Shown here piece after piece: positions 55,924 to 64,000 of a DNA stretch of 64,000 bases (positions are counted from its first letter, which is position 1; each line of letters starts with the position of its first letter). The DNA lies in assembly GCA_030323885.1 (NCBI GenBank), contig CM059186.1, positions 153,731,064 to 153,795,063 of the forward strand, given 5' to 3'. This DNA comes from Branchipolynoe longqiensis (lineage: Eukaryota > Annelida > Polychaeta > Phyllodocida > Polynoidae). Made by a program: the position numbers and the translations under genes. The notes under the pieces were generated by a model. It was not told the DNA's origin. It saw only the letters and a list, made by a program, of their open reading frames with translations, and made no database searches.

Positions 55924-56770
55924 TTCCAATGTTTATGTTAGTTTTTAGATCGGAGTTGATTGAAATAATTGATTTAATATTGCATCAGTTATGCAAGTTC
56001 TGTTAAATTGGATGAACGCGAAACATAGGGCAAACATAATCAAGTAACCATCACATAAATAAAAATTCATACTTTAAGTATTTCAGTGAGTACTGTTTGT
56101 TTGCTTGTCAAATTGTCTATGTTGATTCGCAACATGGGTAATTGAGCGTGCAGGTCAGCATTCGTTACTATGTACGCTATCATTACTGCCCCTTACCAAC
56201 ATAGATTCAAACTAATAATGGCGCCTGATCAATGCGCCACCTGGAGTAAAAGTTGAAATAATTCCAACCTGAACCGCTTAAAGTTCACTTCGGCCAGAGC
56301 ATCTCGTTTGATCGGGTCTGTACTTCTCCGGCTCAAAATTCACCACCCGCCCAACCCAACTATTAAGATCTAGACTCATGTTAGGGTTAAGTGCCTGGAA
56401 CCTCAAACTCTTAAATCAAACACTACAACTCAATACTGTAACAACAGAAAAAGAAAAGAAAACTGCCACTATATATTGATCTGGTCTCGTGTCACTCAAT
56501 TAGAAGTGACATGTCACTGTCTAGCCGTGTAGCACATAGTCTCCCATGGGGGGTGGCTGCTAACAATGGATGGAACAGTCCACCATAGGAACTGTTCCTG
56601 CTAGCTTGCTGATCTACTTCTTAGCACATATTGAAACAGGAGTCAGCATAATTAATATTGCTTTTTTTTTAATTCGAAATTATTATTAATAACATGGGGG
56701 TGAAATTGCGGCATAACAATTAAGATGTGGTTTGTTTGATTTTGATTTTGAAATGTTCTATCAGTAGCCA
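55924..56770. other. No recognised feature
   Basis: About 850 bp of intron. No gene or assigned repeat is seen. Confidence 0.5.
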
Positions 56771-57510
56771 GGTAACACTACGGATACAGAATCCTGATTT
56801 CAATAACACTTCGGATACAGAATCCTGATTTCAATAACACTACGGATACAGAATCCTGATTTCAATAACACAGCGGATACAGAATCCTGATTTCAATAAC
56901 ACTACGGATACAGAATCCTGATTTCAATAACACAGCGGATACAGAATCCTGATTTCAATAACACTATGGATACAGAATCTTGCTTTCAATAACACTACGG
57001 ATACAGAATCCTGATTTCAATAACACTACGGATACAGAATCCTGATTTCAATAACAGTACGGCTACAGAATCCTGATTTCAATAACACAACGGATACAGA
57101 ATCCTGATTTCAATAACACAACGGATACAGAATCTTGATTTCAATAACACTATGGATACAGAATCCTGATTTCAATAACACTATGGATATAGAATCCTGA
57201 TTTCAATAACATTACGGATACAGAATCCTGATTTCAATAACACTATGGATACAGAATCCTGATTTCAATAACACTTCGGATACAGAATCCTGATTTCAAT
57301 AACACTACGGATACAGAATCCTGATTTCAATAACACAACGGATACATAATCCTGATTTCAATAACAGTACGGATACATAATCCTGATTTCAATAACACTA
57401 CGGATACATAATCCTGATTTCAATAACACTATGTGTACAGAATCCTGATTTCAATAACACTACAGATACAGAATCCTGATTTCAATAACACTACGGATAC
57501 AGAATCCTGG
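56771..57510. repeat. 31-bp minisatellite
   Basis: About 24 copies of a 31-bp unit: CAATAACACTACGGATACAG followed by AATCCTGATTT. Copies differ mainly at the CTACGG position. Confidence 0.92.
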
Positions 57511-58049
57511 CTTTTATTTTGTTTTTAACTTGAATAGTTTATTAGTAACAATATGAATACAGAATACTGCCATTGTTTTGGTTTTTATTTCATTACTTTA
57601 ATAATAACAATATGACTAGCTAAGCTGCTGGATAACCGATTGGTATTTAGTTTTTGCTTTGAATAGTTTTATTATTAACATAGGAATATAGACGTTTGTC
57701 TATCAGTGTTTGCAAGTTGCAGTAGCTAGCTCTATGAGTGATGGTAAATACTTCCTCTCTCCGATTCTTCCAGTAGCTTCCGTTATTAAGTCAGCCAGGG
57801 CATGGTGTAGGACTTGGTCATTTGTTTGTCTGTGTGTTACAGCAGCACCCCCCCCCCCCCCCAGCACCCCCACATCCCCACCCAGCCTGTATCGGTGGTA
57901 GCCTAACCCGGATACATACATAGAGTGCATCTATCACCTGAATTGGCAGAGCATCTGATACATAAATAACTAAAGATTCGATTTGCTGCCAGGGAATCAC
58001 CATTATTTATCACAAGAGGTCACCCGAGGATGCATAACTTCCCAAGATG
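57511..58049. other. Diverged continuation, then unassigned
   Basis: 57511-57690 holds two or three looser units with TTGAATAGTTTATTA and AACAATATGAATACAGAA. A C-run lies at 57848-57862. No gene is seen. Confidence 0.5.
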
Positions 58050-58472
58050 ACTCCATGTCGGCGCCAGGTCGGCGCCAGGTCGGTGCTAGGGCGCCGCGAG
58101 GGCGCCGCAAGGGCGCCGCTGGGTCAGTGAGAGGGCGGCGCTGAGTCAGTAGCAGGGCGGCGCTGAGTCAGTAGCAGGGCGGCGCTGAGTCAGCGCCGGG
58201 TCGGCGCCAGGGCGGCGTGGGTTGGGGAAAGGGCGGCGCCCTGGCGCCGTCCACATGGTGACTGCAGCATCGCATGTGTTGGCGCCACCAGGTCGGCGCC
58301 AGATCGGCGCCATGTCGGCGCCATGTCGGCGCCATGTCGGCGCCATGTCGGCGCCCCAGGGCGGCGCCAGGGCGGCGCCAGGGCGGCGCCAGGGTGGCGC
58401 CAGGGCGGCGCCAGGGCGGCGCCAGGGCAGCGCCAGGGCGCCAAGCATTTTGAATGGCGCCGCCGGAACAGG
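58050..58472. repeat. GGCGCC-rich half element
   Basis: Tandem GGGCGGCGCCA and TGTCGGCGCCA units plus CACATGGTGACTGCAGCATC. Its reverse complement matches the interior of the next element (58665-58910), including CGCCGCCGGAACAGG. Confidence 0.75.
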
Positions 58473-58477
58473 GCATC

Positions 58478-59190
58478 ATACCCCAGTCACACGAGGCCTG
58501 CGTTCGCTAACGATCGATTCGGGACGTCAAAACTTCCTCCTTGCGCCCTCCCTACGCCCTGATTGAGTGCTGTCACCACGAGGTCGCCAACCTCCCGGCG
58601 TCCATTTCGGGAATTTTGAACGCAAGGAGGTTGCTGCTGCTGCACGTGCAACCTCCTTACGTCCTGTTCCGGCGGCGCCATTCAAAATGGTTGGCGACAT
58701 GGCGCCGACATGGCGCCGACATGGCGCCGCCCTGGTGCCGCCCTGGCGCCGCCCTGGCGCCGCCCTGGCGCCGCCCTGGCTTGGTGCCAACACATGCGAT
58801 GCTGCAGTCACCATGTGGTCGGCTCCGACCTGGCGCCGACCTGGCGCCGACATGGCGCCGACATGGCGCCGATATGGCGCCGACATGGCGCCGACATGGC
58901 GCCTAAAACGAATTTGAATTAATGTGTCGAATGGAACGCTGGGTGGTTGGCGTCCTTTAGGGCATAGGGAGGTTGGCGGCGAACGCTGCCTCTTGTGTGA
59001 CTGGGGTATAAGGAGGTTGCACGTGCAGCAGCAGCAACCTCCTTGCGCCCAAAATTTGTGAAATGGACGCCGGGAGGTTGGCATCTTCGCGGCGACAGCA
59101 CTCAATGAGGGCGTAGGGAGGGCACAAGGAGGACGTTTTGACGTCGCGAATCGATCGGAAGCGAACGCAGGCCTCGTGTGACTGGGGTAT
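58478..59190. mobile_element. Fold-back element F5 (GGCGCC-saturated)
   Basis: Long inverted ends (over 150 bp): ATACCCCAGTCACACGAGGC at left and GCCTCGTGTGACTGGGGTAT at right, continuing through GCGAACGCAGG, GACGTC, GGGCGTAGGGAGGG and CAACCTCCTTGCG. The centre is packed with GGCGCC words. TTA follows the right end; the left border (ATC) is not a clean duplicate. Confidence 0.8.
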
Positions 59191-59195
59191 TTACG

Positions 59196-59241
59196 CTCGC
59201 ACAATGATCGCAACCAACACAGGCATAGTGTGACTAGGGTA
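59196..59241. repeat. Solo right end of an F5-like element
   Basis: CATAGTGTGACTAGGGTAT resembles the F5 terminus. It lies just before an SLC24 exon. Confidence 0.5.
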
Positions 59242-59304
59242 TTATATATGTGGCGATAGAGGCATTTACTAACTCTTTTTAATGTTGTTGTGTGTCCATT
59301 TCAG

Positions 59305-59379
59305 GCCGTGCCTTTGACGTGGTTCCCTTTGATGCGGGACTCGCTGTTCTATGTTTTATCAATCATCATGCTAATAGCG
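59305..59379 (+). CDS. SLC24: SLC24/NCKX exchanger, membrane-helix exon
   Basis: A 75-bp (25-codon) exon between the acceptor CCATTTCAG and the donor GTAAGC. It is phase 0 at both ends, as required by the exon at 31141-31244. It reads AVPLTWFPLMRDSLFYVLSI then IMLIA. The LTW-x-P-x-x-RD-x-x-FY-x-x-S pattern is typical of the NCKX segment after the alpha-1 repeat, where Trp and Arg-Asp precede a transmembrane helix. The acceptor lies only about 60 bp downstream of the end of a fold-back element remnant, so the intron has been filled right up to the splice region. Confidence 0.9.
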
Positions 59380-59773
59380 GTAAGCCTACATTTAGGGCTT
59401 TAACGTAACATAACACAATGTTTTTGATTTTCTGCCATGTTTAATATGTAGCCAGCCCATGGGTTGTCCTATTTGGTTTCCACATTACGATGGTGATAAT
59501 TAATTCTTTCCTTTTTTTGGTAGCAAGTCAAATGATTATTGTTGGCTCTGTGTGCTAAGTATATTAGCCATACTACATGTATTTAATTAATCTATCCCAC
59601 AAAATGTTGGTTTGTTTTGTGTAAGTGAAGATGTAAAGATTTCCACATCGACACCATGCATTTACTTACCCAAACTGTTAACAACTTTTGTTCCCTTTTT
59701 TTTTATTGTAAGACAATTTCTTTTGCTTAACTGTAAGCAATAACATCTAGTTTGAATTTGTTGTGTATGTTAA
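59380..59773. other. No recognised feature
   Basis: About 390 bp of intron. Nothing is supported. Confidence 0.5.
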
Positions 59774-60285
59774 AGTTCCATGGTCCGTTGAAATATATAT
59801 TTTTCAAAACCAAAAGACTTATCTACATTTGATTCTCTATATCCAACTTAAATATTGATGCATTAACTTGTGATTTGGGACAGCATATACAGAATAATCA
59901 GTGAATTGACGACCTTATTCCTTTGGACACTTACTTTGAGAAGGCCATGAGGCAGGGAGGCCACTAACCAATGGAGGTCAATCTCGGGACCTGAATAGTC
60001 TTGCCCTCATTCCCAGTACTATATATGGCTTTAGTTAGGTTCCAGGACATATGGTGGAAGTTTGCTGTCACCCCCACCCAACCACCTGAATCTGGGCGAC
60101 AACAACAAGAGTTTTGGCATGCTTGCCGAAATTATTTAGGATTCTTTTAGCTCATATTGCTCCAAAATTAACCATTTCTCATCAAAATGATTCCGGAATA
60201 ATGAATATTAGGTTATAATGGTCAACCTGGTATATTTATGTGAAAAAATAAGGCAACAATTCCAAAGCCATCTGACTATGCAACT
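59774..60285 (+). mobile_element. TTAA MITE family M, diverged, with an internal insertion
   Basis: Left end AGTTCCATGGTCCGTTGAA after TTAA (59770-59773); right end ATCTGACTATGCAACT then TCAA. Extra sequence at roughly 59870-60110 is absent from other copies. Confidence 0.65.
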
Positions 60286-60436
60286 TCAAAATCATGTCCT
60301 GGATGTGTTTGATTTCCATGTTACACAAGTAATTTTAATGTACTGCTCAATTTGTATGAGATCAAAATCAAAAAGTGAGATAGCTTTTTATTCAACTATG
60401 TGCAGTTTGAATTAGTTTAAATGTGTTTATTTTCAG

Positions 60437-60516
60437 TCAATTGCCGACACACAGATCACGTGGTACGAGGCGACCATGATGCTCATTCTCTACATCATCT
60501 ACATCCTAGCCATGAA
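60437..60516 (+). CDS. SLC24: SLC24/NCKX exchanger, helix before the cytoplasmic loop
   Basis: An 80-bp exon between the acceptor TTTATTTTCAG and the donor GTGAGT. It reads SIADTQITWYEATMMLILYI then IYILAMK and ends in phase 2 inside a Lys codon. The ITWYEA motif followed by a hydrophobic stretch and MK corresponds to the last helix of the first half of NCKX exchangers (WWE...LYxxYIxxMK in vertebrates). The next exon begins with the single base needed to finish the Lys codon. Confidence 0.92.
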
Positions 60517-60717
60517 GTGAGTCCATGCAAGCCAACTTACGCTAATATCAATAACCACCACGCTTAAAATCGCCTTTAACTCATCAGTAACCAACGTATC
60601 ACATACGATACAGACATTTCCTGATCACCATATCCAAACCAGCTGTTAATAATTTACCTTTTATTAACCACTGAACCATCTATGATATAGTTGTACTACT
60701 ATGGTATTATGTTTATA

Positions 60718-60838
60718 TCATCATCATCATCATCATGCTGTCGGTCGCGATGCGACAAAGACTGCTTTCATTACTTGACTGCCGCTCTAGATTTAGCTCT
60801 CTGCTGTGAGAGTGATGTCCATGAGTCGGTCTTAATGT
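60718..60838 (-). repeat. 3' end of the RTE-type LINE
   Basis: (CAT)n tail followed by GCTGTCGGTCGCGATGCGAC and the segment shared with 33945-34080. Confidence 0.72.
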
Positions 60839-61143
60839 CAGATTTCATTAAAGCTGCCTGCAAAAGTGTTGAAGTGCTGCTGGCTTTTGCAAGTTACCAG
60901 CGGCACTCTCTCGGGGAGAAAATAGAGGTTTCACACCGGCAAGAACATGTCAAGACAGGCGCAAAACTATTTGTCCCTGCAGTAACTGGTCGGGAGAGGA
61001 GTTCCATACATCAACCGGCCTTAATGCTGCCACAGTGCCACAGTTTCTGTTTAGGGTTTGCTCCCTTAGCCTTCGGTTCTGTCAAGAACCTGTACCACAA
61101 GGCAGTGGTTTACAACTCTGCAGGGCAGGGGCGTCAAACTCCC
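60839..61143 (+). repeat. Unknown repeated coding-like segment R (copy 2)
   Basis: Reads FIKAACKSVEVLLAFASYQR then HSLGEKIEVSHRQEHVKTGA, about 80% alike to copy 1 at 43060-43410. It is fused to the LINE end on its left and cut by a fold-back element on its right. Confidence 0.55.
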
Positions 61144-61146
61144 TAA

Positions 61147-61750
61147 TGGGGCTGTCACACTACGACGCTTCTCGCCGGCGACCTGGCGACGTGTGGTGTT
61201 TTTGGGCGAAAATGGGTGAAATATTGAGACACGCTGGGGGCGCGTTATGCGCGCGTCGGTACACGTCGGTACATTATCTTTGACGTTGACGATCGGCGCA
61301 AAACGCCGGCGCGCGTTGCCTGTCGCCCAAGGTTTTAAGCAGGTCAAAAAAATACCAACGACCGCCAGCGCGCGCAAATATATGGGTAAGGACGTTAGGC
61401 GCGCGTCGCGCTGCATTGGACGCGCTGGAATAACGTTATGGGAACGCGAGGCAGACGACGCGCGCGCGGGAGGGTCGTTCCCAACCGTTGCGGCAAACTG
61501 GGGCGTTTTTGTTTTACGCCGTAGCAACATTTAAGGTATGCTACATTTAAGACGTCGCGCCAAACTTTTTTTTTTCCCCAAAAAAACGTCGACACACGTT
61601 GGCGGCGCGCTACTAACACGCTACTCACACGCTGTGCCAACGTCCAATTTCTCCATATTTCCCCTAAATCTTTAACGTTTCTCGACGCTTAAAATTTTAT
61701 TTTCAACGCTGACGGGTCGCCGGGAGAAGCGTCGTAGTGTGACAGCCCCA
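61147..61750. mobile_element. Fold-back element F6 (CGCG-rich)
   Basis: The ends TGGGGCTGTCACACTACGAC and GTCGTAGTGTGACAGCCCCA are perfect inverted repeats between TAA at 61144-61146 and 61751-61753. The repeats extend through GCTTCTC and CGACCCG-type sequence. The interior is dense in CGCGCG, GACGC and AACGTT words. 604 bp, non-coding. Confidence 0.85.
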
Positions 61751-61904
61751 TAAGGTATTGCAATATCTGTATACCCATGTTTATAAAAGGGTAACTTAAT
61801 AACTGCTAGTTTGGCTATGGTGATCAGGAAATGTTTATATGGTATGTGATACTGGTGACTAGAGGGTTAAGAATTCTATATATCATATATATCTATAATT
61901 CTAC

Positions 61905-62254
61905 GTAGATTTCAATATACTAAAATATGGTAATTTAATACAACCATTTTAATATATGTATCTCAGAAAAATGACAAGAAACTCAAAACAAGAATCGGAT
62001 TATTATTTTTTGGGGGGTATATTAGTTGTTTAAGCAGGGGAAATTTCAATCGCGGACAATTGGTCTTCCTCATTCCACTGCTCCTTGACCTATCCTATTA
62101 ATCAGATAATGCCGAGCGCCAGGCTAGGAAGCAACAACTATCAATTTTTAAGTCATTGCTTTGACTCGACCGGGGTTCGAACCCATGACCTCATGATCTA
62201 CCAACACGGGAGTCGGACGCTCTAACTCATTCGGCCATCCCGTCTGGTGCAACT
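61905..62254 (+). mobile_element. TTAA MITE family M split by SINE pieces
   Basis: 61905-61999 is the family interior ending AATCGGATTA. The last bases CAACT plus TTAA reappear at 62250-62258. Between lie a SINE C-type fragment (62000-62084) and a reverse SINE B 5' half (62085-62247). Confidence 0.68.
62085..62247 (-). repeat. SINE family B, reverse 5' half
   Basis: Head GATGGCCGAATGAGTTAGAG on minus, B box GGGTTCGAACCCC, ending at CTATCCTATTAAT. Confidence 0.78.
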
Positions 62255-62331
62255 TTAATATCAATCCGCGATAGGTTCTTCATGTACCCTAAAAGCCAGA
62301 CCCTACTAAAGCCTGTGCCTGTGTGGTGCAG

Positions 62332-62459
62332 GTTTAACCCGATCATCCAGGCGTGGGTGACTCCACGTGTTCATCTGTTCGCACAATCAGTCCAGGAAGA
62401 CGCCAGCAAGATCATGGCCGGCCAGAAGACCAAGTCTTACGGGGCAGGCAACACCTACG
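62332..62459 (+). CDS. SLC24: SLC24/NCKX exchanger, start of cytoplasmic loop
   Basis: A 128-bp exon after the acceptor TGTGGTGCAG. It completes the split Lys codon and reads FNPIIQAWVTPRVHLFAQSV followed by a polar stretch ending GAGNTYG, interrupted by the donor GTAGGT in phase 1. K-F/Y-N after the helix is conserved in NCKX proteins, and the polar tail fits the large cytoplasmic loop separating the alpha-1 and alpha-2 halves. The remaining exons must lie to the right of the window. A SINE begins within about 6 bp of the donor. Confidence 0.9.
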
Positions 62460-62465
62460 GTAGGT

Positions 62466-62695
62466 TGGTTCGTTGTTGGAGTTTTACATCCCGGCAACAT
62501 CTAAGGTCATATCAGGATGGGTACCGATTTGTGGCAATGCGTACTCATGATAATTTTATAATGCTGCCCCATTGGAAGACCAGACCGCCAGCACCATATC
62601 CTGATATGCCACTCAGTAGCATTATCCTGAAACTGATCCAACCAGTCCTTGCCCTATCCTATTAATAATGCCGACCACCTGGCTAGGAAGCGAAA
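62466..62695 (-). repeat. SINE family B abutting an SLC24 splice donor
   Basis: Reverse copy whose 3' end (GTTGGAGTTTTACATCCCGG on +) begins within about 6 bp of the donor at 62460. It ends at GGCTAGGAAGCGA. Confidence 0.8.
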
Positions 62696-63022
62696 GGTGA
62701 ATCGTGTGTAGATTCATGTAGGCAGTATCTGTCTGAAAGTAAAACACAAAATAATTTTTGGTTTTTAAATCAACTGCAACAAATCTTTGGAAGCTCCTTT
62801 GTGCTATTGTTAGCGATGATAATACGCAGTAGGGCCAGGTATGCGATTATATAAGTGTCTTATTCACACATCGGTAATCATGGCAACCATCGGCGGTGCA
62901 CTTGATGGCAAGTAATTATGCCTTGGAGTTTTTATGCAGGCCACTAACTAAAGTGAAGGAAAACAACTTGAACCCAAATCTAACTGAGCGCCTGTTGTCA
63001 ATCTTGTTGTAGTAAAAATGCC
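62696..63022. other. No recognised feature
   Basis: About 330 bp of intron. Nothing is supported. Confidence 0.5.
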
Positions 63023-63095
63023 AAATGTAGAATGGTACAAAATGTAGAATGGTACAAAATGTAGAATGGTACAAAATGTAGAATGGTACAACATG
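63023..63095. repeat. 17-bp tandem repeat
   Basis: About four copies of GTAGAATGGTACAAAAT. Confidence 0.85.
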
Positions 63096-63186
63096 TTGTT
63101 AGACCGATTTAGTTTTCTAACCGGCTGACAACTGTTGACAGGTGTGTGCGTGTGCATGCTAACATAGTATAATTTGCTGTAGATTA

Positions 63187-64000
63187 GATGCTCTGTGCCA
63201 GACAGACATGGTCCTGGTCCTCATATCGGTTTGGTTAAAGCCTGGCATTGTTATACAACCTGATGCTCTGTGCCAGACAGATGTGGTCCTGGTCCTCATA
63301 TCGGTTTGGTTAAAGCCCGACCTTGTTATACAACTTGATGCTCAGCGCCAGAAAGACACGGTCCTGGTCCTTATATTGGTTTGGTTAAATCCCAGCATTG
63401 TTATACAACCTGATGGTCTGTGCCAGCCAAAGGCGATCCTGGTCCTCAAATCGGTTTGGTTAAAGCCGAACATTGTTATACAACCTGATGTTCTGCACCA
63501 GACAGACGTGGTCCTGGTCCTCAAATCGGTTTGGTTAAAGCCCGGCATTGTTATAAAACCTGATGCTCTGTGCTAGCCAGAGGCGATCCTGGTCCTCAAA
63601 TCGGTTTGGTTAAAGCCCGAAAAAGGTATACAACCTGATGGCCATGATGCTCTGCACCAGACTGATGCAGCCCTGGTCCTCACATCGGTTCAGTTAAAGC
63701 CCAACATTGTTATACAACTTGATGCTCTGCGCCAGACAGACGTAGTCCTGGTCTGCGGTTTGGTTAAAGCCCGACATTGTTATACAACCTGATGCTCTGC
63801 ACCAGACAGACACGGTCCTGGTCCTTATATTGGTTTGGTTAAAGCCCAGCATTGTTATACAACATGATGCTCTGCACCAGACAGACACGGTCCTGGTCCT
63901 TATATTGGTTTGGTTAAAGCCCAACATTGTTATACAACTTGATGCTCTGCGCCAGACAGACGTAGTCCTGGTCTGCGGTTTGGTTAAAGCCCGGCATTGT
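63187..64000. repeat. 75-bp tandem array running off the window
   Basis: Units begin GATGCTCTG at 63187, 63262, 63337, 63412, 63487, 63562, 63646, 63721, 63791, 63866 and 63941. Most are 75 bp; one carries a 9-bp insertion and one is 70 bp. Each contains CCTGGTCCTC, GGTTTGGTTAAAGCCC and TTGTTATACAAC. Because 75 is a multiple of three, both strands stay open (25-residue periods), but no start, splice or codon signal supports a protein. Confidence 0.92.

Noticed and set aside
56771..57510. CRISPR array
   Set aside because: The repeats are contiguous, without unique spacers, in animal DNA. It is a minisatellite.
58146..59213. Arg/Pro/Ala-rich frames on both strands
   Set aside because: They follow the GGCGCC word repeats of a fold-back element and have no protein-like features.
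63208..63927. 122- and 77-residue repeats with 25-residue period
   Set aside because: Open on both strands because the unit is 75 bp; no independent coding evidence. Kept as a finding on array structure only.

Overview
The window looks like nuclear DNA of an animal. It has GT-AG introns, a multi-exon membrane-transporter gene, and a very high load of transposons, tRNA-headed SINEs, MITE-like fold-back elements and mini/microsatellites. No prokaryotic operon, rRNA, CRISPR array or free-standing tRNA gene is visible. The 3' tail of one SINE family (window start, 13.25 kb and 49.37 kb) resembles, from memory, a deeply conserved SINE tail common in mollusc sequences. A mollusc, perhaps a gastropod, is therefore my best guess, but the sequence does not prove it.

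The one clear host gene is on the + strand: an SLC24 (NCKX) K+-dependent Na+/Ca2+ exchanger. Six exons (22019-22170, 30161-30245, 31141-31244, 59305-59379, 60437-60516, 62332-62459) join in perfect reading phase and encode about 208 residues, from just before the first core membrane helix through the alpha-1 repeat into the cytoplasmic loop. The upstream exon was not found. The alpha-2 half lies beyond the right edge. One intron is 28 kb and is filled with repeats.

Layout: 0-3.6 kb holds minisatellites and SINEs; 3.7-4.4 kb a fold-back element; 4.6-11.8 kb three antisense LINE remnants, including a nearly complete but frameshifted CR1-like LINE (8.3-11.8 kb); 12.6-13.6 kb a SINE with two nested insertions; 13.6-22 kb SINEs, fold-back elements, a polypyrimidine tract and MITEs. 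At 23.8-28.9 kb, inside the first visible intron, is a DIRS-type tyrosine-recombinase retrotransposon (gag, RT-RNase H-methyltransferase-like, YR) with inverted terminal repeats, several nonsense codons and a frameshift. It is followed by a small fold-back relative. AT microsatellites surround 30.4-31 kb and 43-44 kb. Hexamer-rich fold-back elements occupy 32.5-33.9 kb and LINE remnants 33.9-36.4 kb. The stretch 36.4-58 kb is mostly SINEs, MITEs and simple repeats, with a chimeric insert at 45.65-46.03 kb. At 52 kb, 58-59 kb and 61.1-61.8 kb are three CpG-rich fold-back elements. A 75-bp tandem array runs off the right edge.

The most unusual theme is a set of at least eight fold-back elements (0.5-0.8 kb). 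Most are flanked by 3-bp TTA/TAA duplications, several have terminal words related to TCACAC/TACAC, and their interiors are saturated with different short words (ACGT, GGCGCC, CGCG, GCGAAT, GATTCAT). They appear to be non-autonomous, PIF/Harbinger-like in target preference, and may form one superfamily. No transposase for them is visible here. Coordinates of repeats are by eye and approximate unless a target-site duplication is stated.
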